A stretch of 64,000 nucleotides of DNA from Mucidula mucida (GCA_015501055.1 JADNYV010000029.1:248001-312000); one strand, 5' to 3'; shown: positions 22,115 to 34,052, numbered from the stretch's first letter. Program-made: numbers and translations. The notes: generated by a model not told the origin, from the letters alone.

Positions 22115-23635
22115 TTAGTCAAGTGCACGCCGAGTAGCCACGTAGAGACTCTGGGACGGCGGTATCGCGTGCTCGGGTTTCACCTCATGCTGCCCGACTG
22201 TCTCAACTCCGTTTTCTAATACGCCAACGCGCATCATCGAGAGCAACTATCGTTCATCAGACTCTGGTTAATGATGGTACATGCAATAATTTGACTTACA
22301 TTGTGAGCTGCATTAGAATGGTTATACACCCTCCAAAAAAGCCGTCGTCATGTCCTTGCCAGAGTTTCCTCGAAGAAGGGCAGATCCTCCAGGATGCTCT
22401 TTCAGGAAAGAAGACACATCATGAAGGAATCCGGCGATGACAATCAGAATACACGTCTTCGATTCCTCTTGGACTAACGAAATATTAGGCTCTACAAGGG
22501 CAGAAATAGATCTGAGTAACGTACAGGTCTGCCAAGTAACCACAGGTAGCTTTTCCTCGGGTGTCGGCCAAATGATGGTTTCTTGAACCCTTTTGAGATC
22601 CTTGAGTTTCATCGTTAATGCGCCTTTAGCGATCTCGTTTCCGGAGAACGTTCGAAGGTGACTAGCAAGACCGAAGAACTTGCACGTCGCGATAAACCAC
22701 TTCGTTGGATCGAACTGGTACCAGAGAATGGCATTGCGATAGTCCATCGGGAATTGGTGGTGGAAATTGTGGTAGCCTTCGCCCATGGTCAGGATGGCGG
22801 TGATGAAATGATCTCGAGGCGTAAGTCGGTCGTCGTACGGGGCGGATCCCAAATAATGTGCGACGGAGTTCAGGGCGAAAGTGCTCTAAAATCCATGTTA
22901 CTGATCGACGACTTCTCTTTACGAAAGAAAGTGCGTACATGATGGCCATCGTAAGCCGAAGCATCGTCGAGAAGCAGAAACCACCGATCCAGTCACCCCA
23001 GAGATATCCGGGGATGATGGTCGGAAGGATGAAACCCCAGAAAGGGAGAATGTAGAAGTACAGCTTGTGCTGAAGCTGGAGGAGCTTGTCCTTTTTCAAA
23101 TCAGAGGTATCCGCTGTCCCGGAATGCATATCGGTAATGAAGACCATCCAGCCCAGATGATTCCACCAGAAGCCTCTGTTAGCGTTGTATGGATCGAGGT
23201 CGGTGTCTGTGTGGCGATGATGGGAACGATGAGAGCGAGCCCACCAATAGGCGGAGCCTTGAACAGAGCTAGTACTGGCGGCGAGGAGGAACAACTGAAG
23301 AGGAACCGACGCGTTGTACGAGCGGTGGGACCAGTAGCGATGATTTCCTGTAACATAGTGTGAGGCGTGGCAAGTCAATGTATACACTGATCGGTTACCT
23401 GCAGTAACACCTAGAGCGCGTTATTAGCTGACAGCACGCGACGAACAAATCAAACAGACGAACCCAGCATAGAGAATACATAATAGAGGAAAGCAAAAGC
23501 TGTAGTGGCGCGCGAAAACTCGGCCAACCAGAAGCCAGCGATGCCGATGGCAGGGGTCGCGAGAAAGACGAAGACGTTAAACCATCGCACTCCTTTGATG
23601 GGCGGGAAATCGTCAAAGGCGGTAATCCTCCACAT
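22115..23635 (-). pseudogene. OLE1: delta-9 fatty acid desaturase with C-terminal cytochrome b5, frameshifted
   Basis: Family enzymes introduce the delta-9 double bond into stearoyl/palmitoyl-CoA in the ER membrane. Exons: 23635-23464, 23410-23399 (12 bases, encoding part of GVTAG), 23347-22939, 22883-22525, 22473-22300 and 22246-22115. All three histidine boxes are present: HRYWSH, HRSHH and HNFHH; the latter two are HxxHH, as expected. Cytochrome b5 begins FLHDVSSFLKEHPGG. Inside exon 5 the frame breaks: GCTTTTTTGGAGGGTGTATAA terminates, whereas two more bases (one GT unit) would continue into YNHSNAAHN and the last exon LLSMMRVGVLENG. The likely second haem-ligand His and the C-terminus are lost. 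An alternative upstream start at 23727 with an extra intron is possible. Whether this copy still functions is uncertain. Confidence 0.85.
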
Positions 23636-26600
23636 GGTAGGAACGTTGACAGAGAAGCGGACGGATCCTTACTCTCGACAGACCATAGCAGAGCAGTATA
23701 TAAGCCAAACGCACTGAATAGATTCATTGATCAGAGTTCCCCAAGGAAAGGATAATGGGCACTCTTCCTCGTGAAAGAACAGCATTTCAATTGTGTGCGA
23801 GGGAGCAGATGTATATTTGGGTTCCAGACGTCATGCAGTTCGCGACCAGTACGCGGCGTTCAATGCAGTTCTTGCAGGGCCTGTACCGTTCGACCTTCAA
23901 CCCTATGCGGAAGTGGGCTATCACTGTATGAGGGTGATGATTTGAAGGCGTTATCGTAATCCAGACTGCCAAGCGGATGGGTTTACGATCTGTACCTTGG
24001 CATACGAGATGTAGCAAAGAGCGATGCCTGCTTGAATCTGAACGGACGGGATACAGTTACGAACCTTCAGCGGTAGAGATCAGTACGTGATGTTCGTAAT
24101 GGTGGAAAGCAAGTACTTCCAAGCGGATTTATCAAGGGTAAACGACGTTGACCAGAGACGCGTCCGCGTCTAGCGCGCTCAATGTTGGACGCCTCACCGA
24201 CGAGCGTCCTCCCAAAAACGCGGTTCGTTTCCCGGTCTGAAGCTCTGTTCCGTGCACGTCCGGGAAGTGTGGCATTCGAAGTAATCAGTTCTGTCAACGA
24301 CACTATCGGAGGTATTGTGCGCGCCTTCCGGCTCAGCAACCCCAGGGAAATGTGAACCAGAGTCAAAGAACGTGTGCAGTTGTGGAGTCGACTTGATGTG
24401 TCCCATACGACGCTTGTTCGACAAATCCGCTGCGAAGAGTGAACAGGAAACTCGGTCAGTTGGACTGAAGGCCGAAGCATCGTTCTGTTTTTCGCTTGTT
24501 CATCAATGGCGCACACTCGAGTACTCAATGAATAGTCGAATGTAAAATTTCTGTATGCTCAAATACTTGTGGGGTTCAAGAGCACGGAAATAGACACAAT
24601 CACGTACTTCCGAAGGAACACTGAATCTCCCCAACGGAAACTATCTCCTTACGTGCGATTCCTTTGATATGCAAGGACCAGACAAAAATGTTTAGAAGGT
24701 TGCAGAGGCGTCGTGACGTTAGAACTGAACGTTGGCCTGGATTCAGCACCAGAACAACTCGGATATTCAGGTATTGACCGACACAGGATTACACAAACAG
24801 TGTCGCACTCGGCGAGTACTCGGTCGAGCGGTTTCCAAGTATAAGACTGAAGAGCCCTGACAAGGACAGCGAGCACCTAGACGACACCCTGGATCAAGAT
24901 GAGCTACTTACAAACCTCGAACACATGGCATATCAAATGCTAATGCGAACATCAACGACTCGATTCCTGCTCAAGGAACAGCCCGTGAGGAGCGATACCA
25001 AGTTCTCCTTACAAAGTCCTCCTCGGAATCTCTTACTGAAAGCTCGAAATTAGGCGTGACGACTTGGCAGCCGCATCAGGTAACCTTGCCGAAAAGGTAA
25101 AGTTAGAACGAAGCCATCCGTGAGATGACATGAGCTTACCCGGTTTTGCAGGAAGTGTGTGGTATCGGGCACCGGAATCTGGTGGCCCAAAATAAACGAT
25201 AGAGGGTACCTGCGGGTTATCGAGGTAAAAACGGCAGACCGAGAGAGTCTCGCGATACATAACACATTCTTGATGATACCGCCCACTGAAACAAGTCTCC
25301 CATATAATCAGAATGCAGCCTGAGAGTCTTGATAGCACTATAATTGGAACAGACAGTAAATAGGCGCGTCTGTGACGTTTGAATACGGATGGCCCTTGTC
25401 GATGAGAGCGCCATTGCACAAAATAGGCTGCGGTAACACGAAAAGCGCGGAAGACGCGTGAACTGCGGCTGAGAAGAGCGCGATTCTCGTGAGATATGTT
25501 CCACGGCATACAAAACCTGTAAGAGCAGTGGTCTCAGCCAGGCAGGCTATACATCGCAGGCAGCCTGAGGTTGATCGCATGTTGCCAGCGGGATTGGGTG
25601 TACTTCTCCGTTCTCGATATAATTCATCGGCCTGTGTCTGGCGCATGCTCTTCAAGATACTGCTCCGTATAACCGAGAAGACCATCGAGTGAATGTGTGT
25701 AAAATTTTCGGTCGGCGGTTGGAGTTTTATGGCGACAGACGTAGCTGCTAGATGTGTCACTCAAAATGGGCGTACAACGTGTATCCAGGCGCCACAATTT
25801 CAGGGTATACTACATCGTGAGACGTCTTTAGTGGGGCAAGATTCAGCACATGTAGATGCAGGCTCACCTCCGGCGAAGTGCCACTGCAGCCGTTGTTACA
25901 GTGCGTAAGATGGTGTCCATATCGAGCGCTTGGGTTCAGACGCGGCACCAGCAACATTTGAAGCGGGTTACCCCAATGATACGGTAACCCTTGTTCAGTG
26001 TCGAGCGATGGCCCAGAGCTCAAGTCAATTGTTTTGTTAACCTCCAAGCGCGGCTGTGACTAGGCTGGACCATAGTGTCAGAAGACCTAGAAGATTCGGA
26101 ATGAACAATCAGTCAACAGGTTCTTACTAGATCTCTCATAAGTTACGTGGCGACAATGAATATAGATCTTACGAGAGCACCAGGTTCAGCGCGAGCTGTC
26201 GGGTACGCAGTTGAAAACGTCGCTGGTCGTCAGCCATAGCGTCGTCCAGGCGTCGTCCATCATGGAAGTTCGTGGCCAAGGCGCACTCGACCACGTGTTT
26301 TGGCGTTTTACCAGTAATGCCTCCGAAGACTCGCGTCACGTACTCATCCAGTCCGAAGTTGGGCGATTTATACAGTGAGCTCATGTCATGTTCTTCTTTT
26401 CCCCCTCACGAATTAAATCGAAATCTGACTTTTTCTTCAACAGACACTGAAATTTGCTCCGTGTCGAGGCCAGAATCGCAGCCTGTTGATCCAAAGGACT
26501 CTCTCTTTTTCTGCGAGTGCTCTGGAAATCGTCCGGTATCGTCACACAGTCGACAAGCCATGTTTCAACAGTCTACCGCGGCAGCGTCTGCCCGGAGATG

Positions 26601-27419
26601 TTTGTCTTCTTCTGTCACCAATCAAATAGCCTCTGCATCTGAATATATTCGGCGAGTTTGCTGATGCCATGTAAATCGGTTCGTGGCCTACTGGCGTCTT
26701 GCTGCAATGTCGCTCCCATGTGGAAACGGTGGCGTCGTTCTAGATCGCGGCTGCCATTGAAATTGTGAAATCAGGGTTTTCGACTGCTAGGATGTCCATG
26801 CGGCAGTGGAGAAATTCCGCAATCTGAGGCTACAAGTTGCCATTTGTCCACTTGGTCCGCAAGCGCCACACAGACCCTTTGGTGTTTGGGACTAGCCTGA
26901 GCTATCATTCAATATCACAGATGGCCTTTCAACGTACGGGATGAAAATCTTCAGCAGCTCGCTATATTGATATTGGACGCCGACCGTCTTGTGTCACCTC
27001 AATATCACCCATCCTCTACACCTCAAAATATGTACACTCTCCTCAATTTCATGACCATGCCCTCCCTGCTATGACTTCCACTTCAAAACTAGTAGGTCCT
27101 GCAAAGAAGATGTTTCAATTGAGGGTCTCTAATGGTGCGGTTAGCAGTTGCCACATCGGCGCGAGCAAAGCAGGTTGCGCGTTTCAAATGCCCTCAGACG
27201 CACGCCCGACATAAGTTCTTTGTACAACTAATGCGCATATCTGTGAAAGGAGACTGCTCTCATTATCAAGTTGGCCTAGAGGCTTATTGGAGAAGGATAT
27301 AAACATGATATACACTACACTACTACAAACATACAAAACAAGAAAAAGTACACAGCTACATAGCCATACATACACAGTGAGAGAAAAAGCACAAACAAAT
27401 CAAGATATCATGAGCATCT
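23636..27419. other. gene-poor region
   Basis: No supported gene in 3.8 kb. Many short frames exist on the minus strand (24528-24067, 25509-25033, 26047-25757), but none shows a domain. One minus-strand frame at 26384-26169 (starting MSSLYKSPNFGLDEYV) has protein-like composition and ends at a good donor sequence (gtaagatc), so it may be an exon of an unrecognised gene. The right end is the 3' flank of the RING gene. Confidence 0.35.
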
Positions 27420-28917
27420 TTACGCGGCCGCGGGCACCACTGCCCTCTGCGCCTCGACATCCGCCTGCTGATTCCGAGCAGAGAACCCTCTAAGGAACGT
27501 CGGCCTGAACCCACCAGACAAAATCCCGCCACCACTACGTTCAGTAGTAGCAGCAGCAGCAGCTATCGGAGCATCAACAATATCCTCCTCAGGCTCTTCA
27601 TCCTTCGTCTCCTCAGGAGGCGTCGTAGTAATCCTCAATAGAGACGTGTAAGGCTGACGGCAGACAGGGCAGAACCACCCCTTGGCTTTCCGCTTGCGCC
27701 GAGTAGGCGCGGGTGCGGGAGTCGCGGATGTAGTCGAAGCCGCTTGAGTCGTCGTCTCCCCTGGCGCGGCAGCGTTGTTGTTGGTTTCGGTCTCGTTCTG
27801 GCCTTCCGCCGGAGCAGGCTCCTCTACAGCGACTGGCTCCTCAGCCTGCGTGATCTGTCCACCAGCGCCAAATTCAACCATGTTCAGCGCACATTCTTTG
27901 CAGGCGACCAAGTGTCTACAGGGTAGCAGAACGACTTCACGGGGCGAAGAAAGGCAGAGAAGACATTCAGAAGACGGCTCGTCGTCTGCTGGCACAGCTG
28001 TCTGTGGACCGGATTCCGGTGGATAGGTGTGTGAATTGGGCAGAGGCGCGGTAGGAGCATGGGTCGCGGATGAAGATGACGACAAGCCGTATATCTCATG
28101 CAAGTGGAACGTGTGCGGACCAATCTATAATGATAATGTCAGAGTTCATCCATTAATAGCAGAAACGACTGACGGTAGCCTCGCGTTTGACAACTTTGAC
28201 GACCCACGGTCGAGCATCCTCTGCTGGCTCCTCGGGGGTGGAGGTGGGCTTGGCGCCAAAGCGGACTACGTGGAGATATGTGACCTGCTCGTTGGGCGAT
28301 GCAAGCTCAGTGCCTTGCTCGTCAAGAGCAGCCAAGCGAATGGTCACACGGACGCCCTCGTCCTCCTTCTTGGAGTCCTTGTCATTATGAGTAGCAGAAG
28401 GTTCCGCATCGACCACGGCCAGCGCAGGTCCTGAAACGCTGTGGTTGTGGGTGCGTTTACGGAAGTGCAGATGAGTAAACCGCCGACGAGTTTGCCGGGA
28501 CGGCTCTGATATGGGAGCGGTGGGAAGAGCATCAGAGGAAGGAGTGTCAGCTGACGGATCTGGACTGGAGGATGAGCTGGCGCTGGGAGTAGCGGGTTCG
28601 TCCTCGAAGCGGCCCAACTCCAGAGTGGCGCCCTCCTCGAGCTTGAGGATCTTTCCGAAACCGCCTTGAACAACGGTTTCAAATACAAGCAATTTGGCGA
28701 ATCCATTGGCAGAGGCAGTAGCGGGGGCATCAGGATGATCTGACGGTAGCAAGACATGTACGTAGATGCCGCACTTTGGAGCATCACAGTCGTATTCGAA
28801 CTCAAGTCCGTGATGATGGTGTTCGCTGTCGCTGGATTCCTCGGTGAGAGGTGACAGCCGGAGAGTAGGCCGCTTGAGATTCACAAGCGCCTGGAGCGTC
28901 GTTGTCGGCTCACTCGC
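27420..28917 (-). CDS. RING-type E3 ubiquitin ligase, MGRN1/RNF157-like (5' end incomplete)
   Basis: Two certain exons, 28917-28174 and 28124-27420 (482 residues plus stop), joined by a 49-base intron giving KREATIGPHTFHLHEIYGL. The order fits the mahogunin/RNF157/LOG2 family. First comes LQALVNLKRPTLRL, corresponding to the family's LVNIRKDSLRL. Next is a beta domain with FEYDCDAPKCGIYVHV, then HEIYGL, and finally a C3HC4 RING (CLLCLSSPREVVLLPCRH, CKEC ... FCPVCRQPY). An unusual feature is the roughly 65-residue Ala/Glu/Thr-rich insertion between the second and last RING cysteine pairs. The N-terminal exon must lie upstream of an acceptor at 28918 and is unresolved. A ubiquitin-transfer role at membranes is inferred from the family. 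Confidence 0.85.
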
Positions 28918-29281
28918 CTGCGGAGAATGTCAAGCCAATTGACTTTAATGAGCAGGCCGCGCACCTCTTTGCTCTTTTCGATCCAGCCGCGGACAATGTC
29001 TTGGGTAAGCTCATCGCTGAGCACTTTCTTCTCGTTAATATTCGTCCATGCAGGCCCGCTGCTAACAACACCAATATTCGGTCCAAATAAAGAGTCTGGG
29101 TTGTCCTTTCTGCCGAGCCCATATCTATGACTGTCGCATTTGCAGGTGGCATGGCGGGTGTAGGCGGCTGTCGCGACCTATTCCACGAAGCGTACTGGTG
29201 GTCTGAAATAGAGATTTATCAGAACAATATCACAGCTTATAGCTGTCCAACCCGGCTTACACCAGCTCGTCAACGACATCT
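28918..29281 (-). other. candidate 5' exons of the RING gene, frame conflict
   Basis: On the minus strand ATG 29281 (MSLTSWY) has a good donor (gtaagc) six codons later, and an acceptor (tttcag) leads into QPPTPAMPPANATVIDMG. In the adjacent frame a convincing stretch (DSLFGPNIGVVSSGP ... LTQDIVRGWIEKSKEVRGLL) runs to the RING gene's acceptor. Joining them needs a frame change near 29090 that I cannot explain by splicing. It could be a separate small gene, a frameshifted 5' exon, or both. Confidence 0.35.
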
Positions 29282-31484
29282 TAGATGGTAATGAGAAGGA
29301 AAGAGGGGTTGCCGATGCAACCGAAACTGATGACCTGTTATTGCCGTGACGTAAATTTATATATGGCTCTGGCAGTGAAGGCGGTCTGCCAGACCCGGTG
29401 TTATTCTGTATGAATGGGTAGACGAGTACCCGGCAAGTGTCGCTAAATGTAGATGAGCATGATATTTGGCCCCCAACCCCGGATATATATAGTTCGACTC
29501 GACGCGAGATGTACACTACCAAAGGTTCAAGATCAACTCTGTGCGCCCGAAAACTGATATATGGCAAGGCGTGGCGTTCCCGAGTAAGCTGATGGTCTGA
29601 ACGCGTCGCCAAGCTCGAAGATCAAGTCTACTTCAGCAATAGGAGGAGGGATTCATGTCACAGTCCATCAAATTCAAGCAAAGGGTCAGCGGCAGAGAGA
29701 TCCAAAGCGGAGAGCGAGTAGAAAATCGTTCCAACAAGCGCTAGTCATCGCCTAAGATGTGCGAGAGTGGCAGTGTAAAGCCAGAGGTAGATGCAAGAAA
29801 GTGATGCCCGATCGATTGATCCATCTGCCTGCGCCACCACAGCATATCGTGTCCTTGCAATTGACGGGCGATAATACTAAATCTCAACCATCAGTTCCCT
29901 ATACGCCTCACATAAACATCCCAACTCACCGAATATTCCCCTTCTCCGACGGCCTCGGGAGCACCTCTTCTCATGAGGAAACAGCCTCAAACTATCCGGT
30001 AGTACGCGTTATAACGTCGTACCTCATAATCTATTGTATCTGAAATGAATTCCAGGAAGAGAACTGGGGGAAGCTTGACCGATATCCCAGCACGCAGTGA
30101 AGTCGATATCTTGAGGACAAACTTGGTATCGCAGAACCATCCCTGCCCAGGTCACCTTCCTTCCTCCTACAATGCATGTCAAAAATGCGCTTTACAATCA
30201 GAATTTCAAAACTCACCTCAAAAAGGTCGCGCGACCGTGATGTGTTTGTCTGGTCGGTTTTGGATATTAGGGCGAGCTTTCATGCATGAAAAACTCGTAC
30301 AGCATCGCGGGCTTCTAATGCTGTGCATTATTTCGCCCTCAAAGAAATCCTTGACGAGTAGGAACTCAAAAATACAGCCGAGATTTGCATCGAAGACCAA
30401 AGTCTCTGAAAAATGAGCCACATCCGAAAAGGATCTGTGGGTTGAGTATTAACCAATAAGTCTGGGCCGGACTCACCAACTTCTGTAGTGGCGTACAATG
30501 TCTACATCAACGGTAAATAGATTAATGCGCACCACAACGTCAGCGCGCGCCTTACCGTCACAGGAATGTCATGCTCGACAACCTACTAAGCCCAGACGCC
30601 CCATACTCCGCAATGCGTCGAAGACTTCAGATGAATATCCACGCATTGGAAGTTCTCTTCCAAAGTAATGCTCTAAAACGCCGTCCGAGCGAGCGCATGT
30701 AACGACCAAAATAAACTGCTAATCTTCATCATCTGTTTTTGAGTCAAGGGAAGTACCAGGAAAGAGTTCGACTGACCAATCAACTGTAATTTCAAAGTTC
30801 TGTGTTGTTTGAGATGGAAAATAGTGACTGGGAGATGCACGTGACGGCGATCCGGCCCGGTTCTTTCATGATGGCGAATCTGGTCTCCACTTCGCATCTT
30901 ACCGCCATGACAATTCTGTCGGACCTCCAGCGTACGTGCTCTTCCAAACGGAGCCTACAATGGCCCGTCGTCTATCTGGATCGTATGGCGAACCGTGCAA
31001 GGTCGTCGCAAACTTACCTGGATCTCGTCTCTGAACAAGTCGTACAGGCCGCGTTGACTAGAATACTGTTATACCCTCACTTCCGAGTGAGTAATAGACT
31101 GCTATGAAGATACGATCTATAGCTGTCGCCTGCTTGACACTGGGCCTCTTCGCATTGAATACCTCGGCTATAGTTTTCTAATTCGGTCTACAGAAGCCAC
31201 TAGTAGTCCAAGCCAGCGCGAGAGCTGACCGCTGACGGCTTAGAAGGTCCTACACTGCATGCTACAAGCCGTAGTTTTCATCGGATTCCCTTTTTAGAGT
31301 TCTAAGCGCCACATCGTAAGTAAGCCTTTCATACTACGCTCAGGCTGCTCATAATTTCTTACATCTGCCGCAGAGTAATCTCGAGGATATCGCCTGAACA
31401 ATCACCGCGACCGGCTCGTGTCCAACATTTGTCCGCGTCCACATTGAACAATGGAGGTCGCATTGTTTGTCGCGCTTTGTCACC
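29282..31484. other. gene-poor region
   Basis: No supported gene. A plus-strand frame at 30802-31107 contains SLQWPVVYLDRMANRARSS, whose DNA resembles the first 70 bases of the window, so both may be relics of one family. The rest holds only short frames without domains. The last 100 bases precede the F-box pseudogene. Confidence 0.35.
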
Positions 31485-32966
31485 ATGGCTCGCCTATTGA
31501 TGGTGGCTCCTCTCGTGATGTTTCTCTCCCACAATCAACCACTACTATCGACGCATTTCTCTTGGGTTCGAGTTCTAAACAGTCTTTCCGCCGTCAGCTG
31601 TCTTACACTGCCAATCTGTCTTTCCGGATCCGTGGTAAACGCAACGCCTATCCATTTCCTCCCCATCGAACTGCTTCTCGCAATTTTTACTTTCGTTGAC
31701 GAAGACGAGGAATACGACGGTCAAATAACCGTACACGCTCTGTCGATGAAGAATAAATGCTGGCAATTAGGTCGCATTTGCCACTGGTGGCGCACAATCG
31801 TCGAGGGGAGTCGCCGTGCACCTCGCTGAAGCCGCCATGCTTCGCGATCCTGCCGCCCTCCTCCGTCACGCGTTACATCTGACAAAGGGCCAAAAGTTGA
31901 TCGTCCTTCTGGACTTTGGCACGGAGGTTTGCGATGATGAGGGCATGACTGCACAAAACACTATGCTGAACTTACTCAAGATACTTGCCGCACATGCTCC
32001 GTGCTGGCAGAAGCTCGTGCTCACTCATTGTAGTGCGGCATGTTGGTATGCGCTCTCCAAGACAGTTGGGAGCACTACTTTCGCAAAGCTAGAGACACTA
32101 GCCATTAGTGATAGTAGTGTGGACGAAGACTCTGATTATGAGGATGAGGACGAAGAGGATTCTGATGATGAATATGATGACTGGTTACCCGACGCTCCGC
32201 TTCTTGAGCGCCTTGCCGTTCACAAGGCACTGCTTGAGTGGAATCCTCTCCTCCCCCAACTCAAGGAGCTCGCCATACTAGAGGTCGTTCTCATTTTTCC
32301 CCTTGCGTACTTGCTACAGACATCCTCACAGCTAGAGATCCTCTGGGTGCAGCAGTTCGACCCGGACTCGGAATCCCATCTTCCGTAGAGATTCTTGCTC
32401 GTGTGACATCGTCTTCTCTCCTCCATCTAGCTCTACACCTGAACATCGAGGCCTTGGAGACCGTCGACCTTCCAAATGTCTATACCCTCAAAGTCGGTGA
32501 GATCGAATTGGCAGAGTCGGCCACACCCTACCTTCAATCCATCCTCAACCTCGTCCAATTTTCTCACCCTCCGTTGACGACTCTGGTGCTTCTGAATTGT
32601 GATCTGGCAGTGGGAAATCTTGTCGGCATATTGAAACTTCTTCCCCTTCTCAAAGTGTTTAGAATTCACTTCGGGGATATAGTGTTCGTGAACGGAAACG
32701 TTGATAGAGTTTTGGCGGCGCTGACATGTGCTTTGGGAGATGTTGACAAGAGAACAGAGGTGTTCACTCTAGTGCCGGACCTTGAAGAGCTCAGAATCGA
32801 CTTTTACGATTTGGAAGAGGTCGCTGCAGCGTCTGAGTGGACTTTTTACAGCCCCAAGGTCGAAGCAGATTTCGAAACGAGAGAGAGCCGGAATGGCTTC
32901 ACAGCGAGCTGTACATTTTTAGGAAAGCCTTACTTTGGTGACACACTTCCTGGTTCTTATACATGA
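31485..32966 (+). pseudogene. F-box/LRR pseudogene, two frameshifts
   Basis: A relative of the 8938-10248 gene. ATG 31485 begins a hydrophobic start (MARLLMVAPLVMFL), followed by the F-box IHFLPIELLLAIFTFV and WQLGRICHWWRTI. The frame breaks near 31815, where the family's PRLW-containing segment is also missing. It resumes with VHLAEAAMLRDPAALL, runs through an acidic DEDSDYEDEDEED patch, and breaks again near 32365. The last part (LLNCDLAVGNLVGILKLLPLL ... LVPDLEELRIDFYDLEE) aligns with VVNCDLSVGSLIDVLKLAPLL of the other copies. It ends at 32966, directly against the inverted duplicate. Two indels and a small deletion make it non-functional unless the bases are mis-called. Confidence 0.75.
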
Positions 32967-34052
32967 TGAGCTTAATATCACCATCTTGCCATACTAGTGG
33001 TGTCTGATACACACCATTCTTACTTGTACTATACATCAAACATTGTCTCAATCTAACTGATAATTGAGCTGAAGCATCTCCAAGTTCTATCTAACATCGT
33101 TCCTACATGCGACCTCCGCTGATAACCGAACACGCGACACGACTTTGCTCCCCATTCGCTCAAGGCCTGCCTCCGATTCAACCGATAAGTACGACTTCAA
33201 CGCCAAACGAACAGCTTGTCGCCATCTGGTTCTGTGCATGCCTGCGTCGAAACATTTCGATGACTTTTGCAGATCTATGAAAGGTATAGTCTGATCCCGA
33301 ACCGCATCCCAATGCCAAGCTGATGTCCAGAGTGCGAAGCTCTGGGACTAACACAAATACCTGCTCATCTCCACGCTCCATTGCCCCTAAAGCAAACATT
33401 AATCGCAATAAAGCCTGGTCAACATTGGCGACAAAGACCGCTGCGGACTGAGACACGATGCCCTGGAACCCGATCTCGAGGTGTTCGAGGAGTGGCGCCA
33501 ACTTGAGTACGTCTATCAAGCTGCCGACAGACAGATCACAGTTGACGACTCGAAGGTCGACCAATGGGCATTGCGAACTCTTGATAAAGTCGAGGATAAA
33601 TGGAAGGGCAGGCGTGATGGAAAATCCACTGATATCGAGATGGCGGAGGTTTGGTAGATGGACTAGAGCCAAATCGGAAGGAGCGCTCCATAACGTGAGC
33701 GCCTTTAGGGTTCGAGAGACAGCGCGCTCAAATGACAGTGCCCTGCTTTGCATCGTGATATGCTCAAGGCGGGGACATTCACGTAGGACGCTGACTAACG
33801 AGGATCTACAAGTCGCGCGCATCACGCTGAACCGCCTTAGCTGATGATATAACGACTGGCAGGCCATCCGCGCGCCGTTGAGATAGAGCCCCTCGAGCAG
33901 CGGCGTGTCTGTGAAAGCAGCAATCTCTTCGCAGACCCGGGCGTCCTGGCGTAGAAGTCTATGTGCAGCTCCCGGAGTCGAGGAAGGCTACCTCGAACCC
34001 TGGTCAGTGCGCGTGTGCAAGCCGCATCGAGGCTGATGAAATGAATAGTGCG
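32964..34052 (-). repeat. inverted segmental duplication, copy B
   Basis: Inverted counterpart of 9379-10470. The outer edge abuts the stop of the 31485-32966 F-box pseudogene; the inner edge is at about 34052, inside what was coding sequence. Flanks beyond both edges do not match copy A. Confidence 0.85.
33178..34052 (-). pseudogene. 5'-truncated F-box/LRR gene fragment
   Basis: Carries the C-terminal two thirds of the 8938-10248 F-box gene with a continuous frame from about 33867 (MACQSLYHQLRRFSVM) to the stop at 33178, ending CSFGVEVVLIG. The N-terminal F-box and the start are absent because the duplicated segment begins mid-gene; upstream of 33867 the homologous codons carry further changes. 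LRR pieces include CPRLEHITMQ, LVHLPNLRHLDISGF and LLEHLEIGF. Without an F-box it is not expected to act as an SCF receptor. The open frame is useful as the less damaged reference for copy A. Confidence 0.8.

Noticed and set aside
24067..24528. 153-codon minus-strand frame as a gene
   Set aside because: Arg/Thr/Ser-rich text without motif; several overlapping frames of similar length occur here, as expected by chance.
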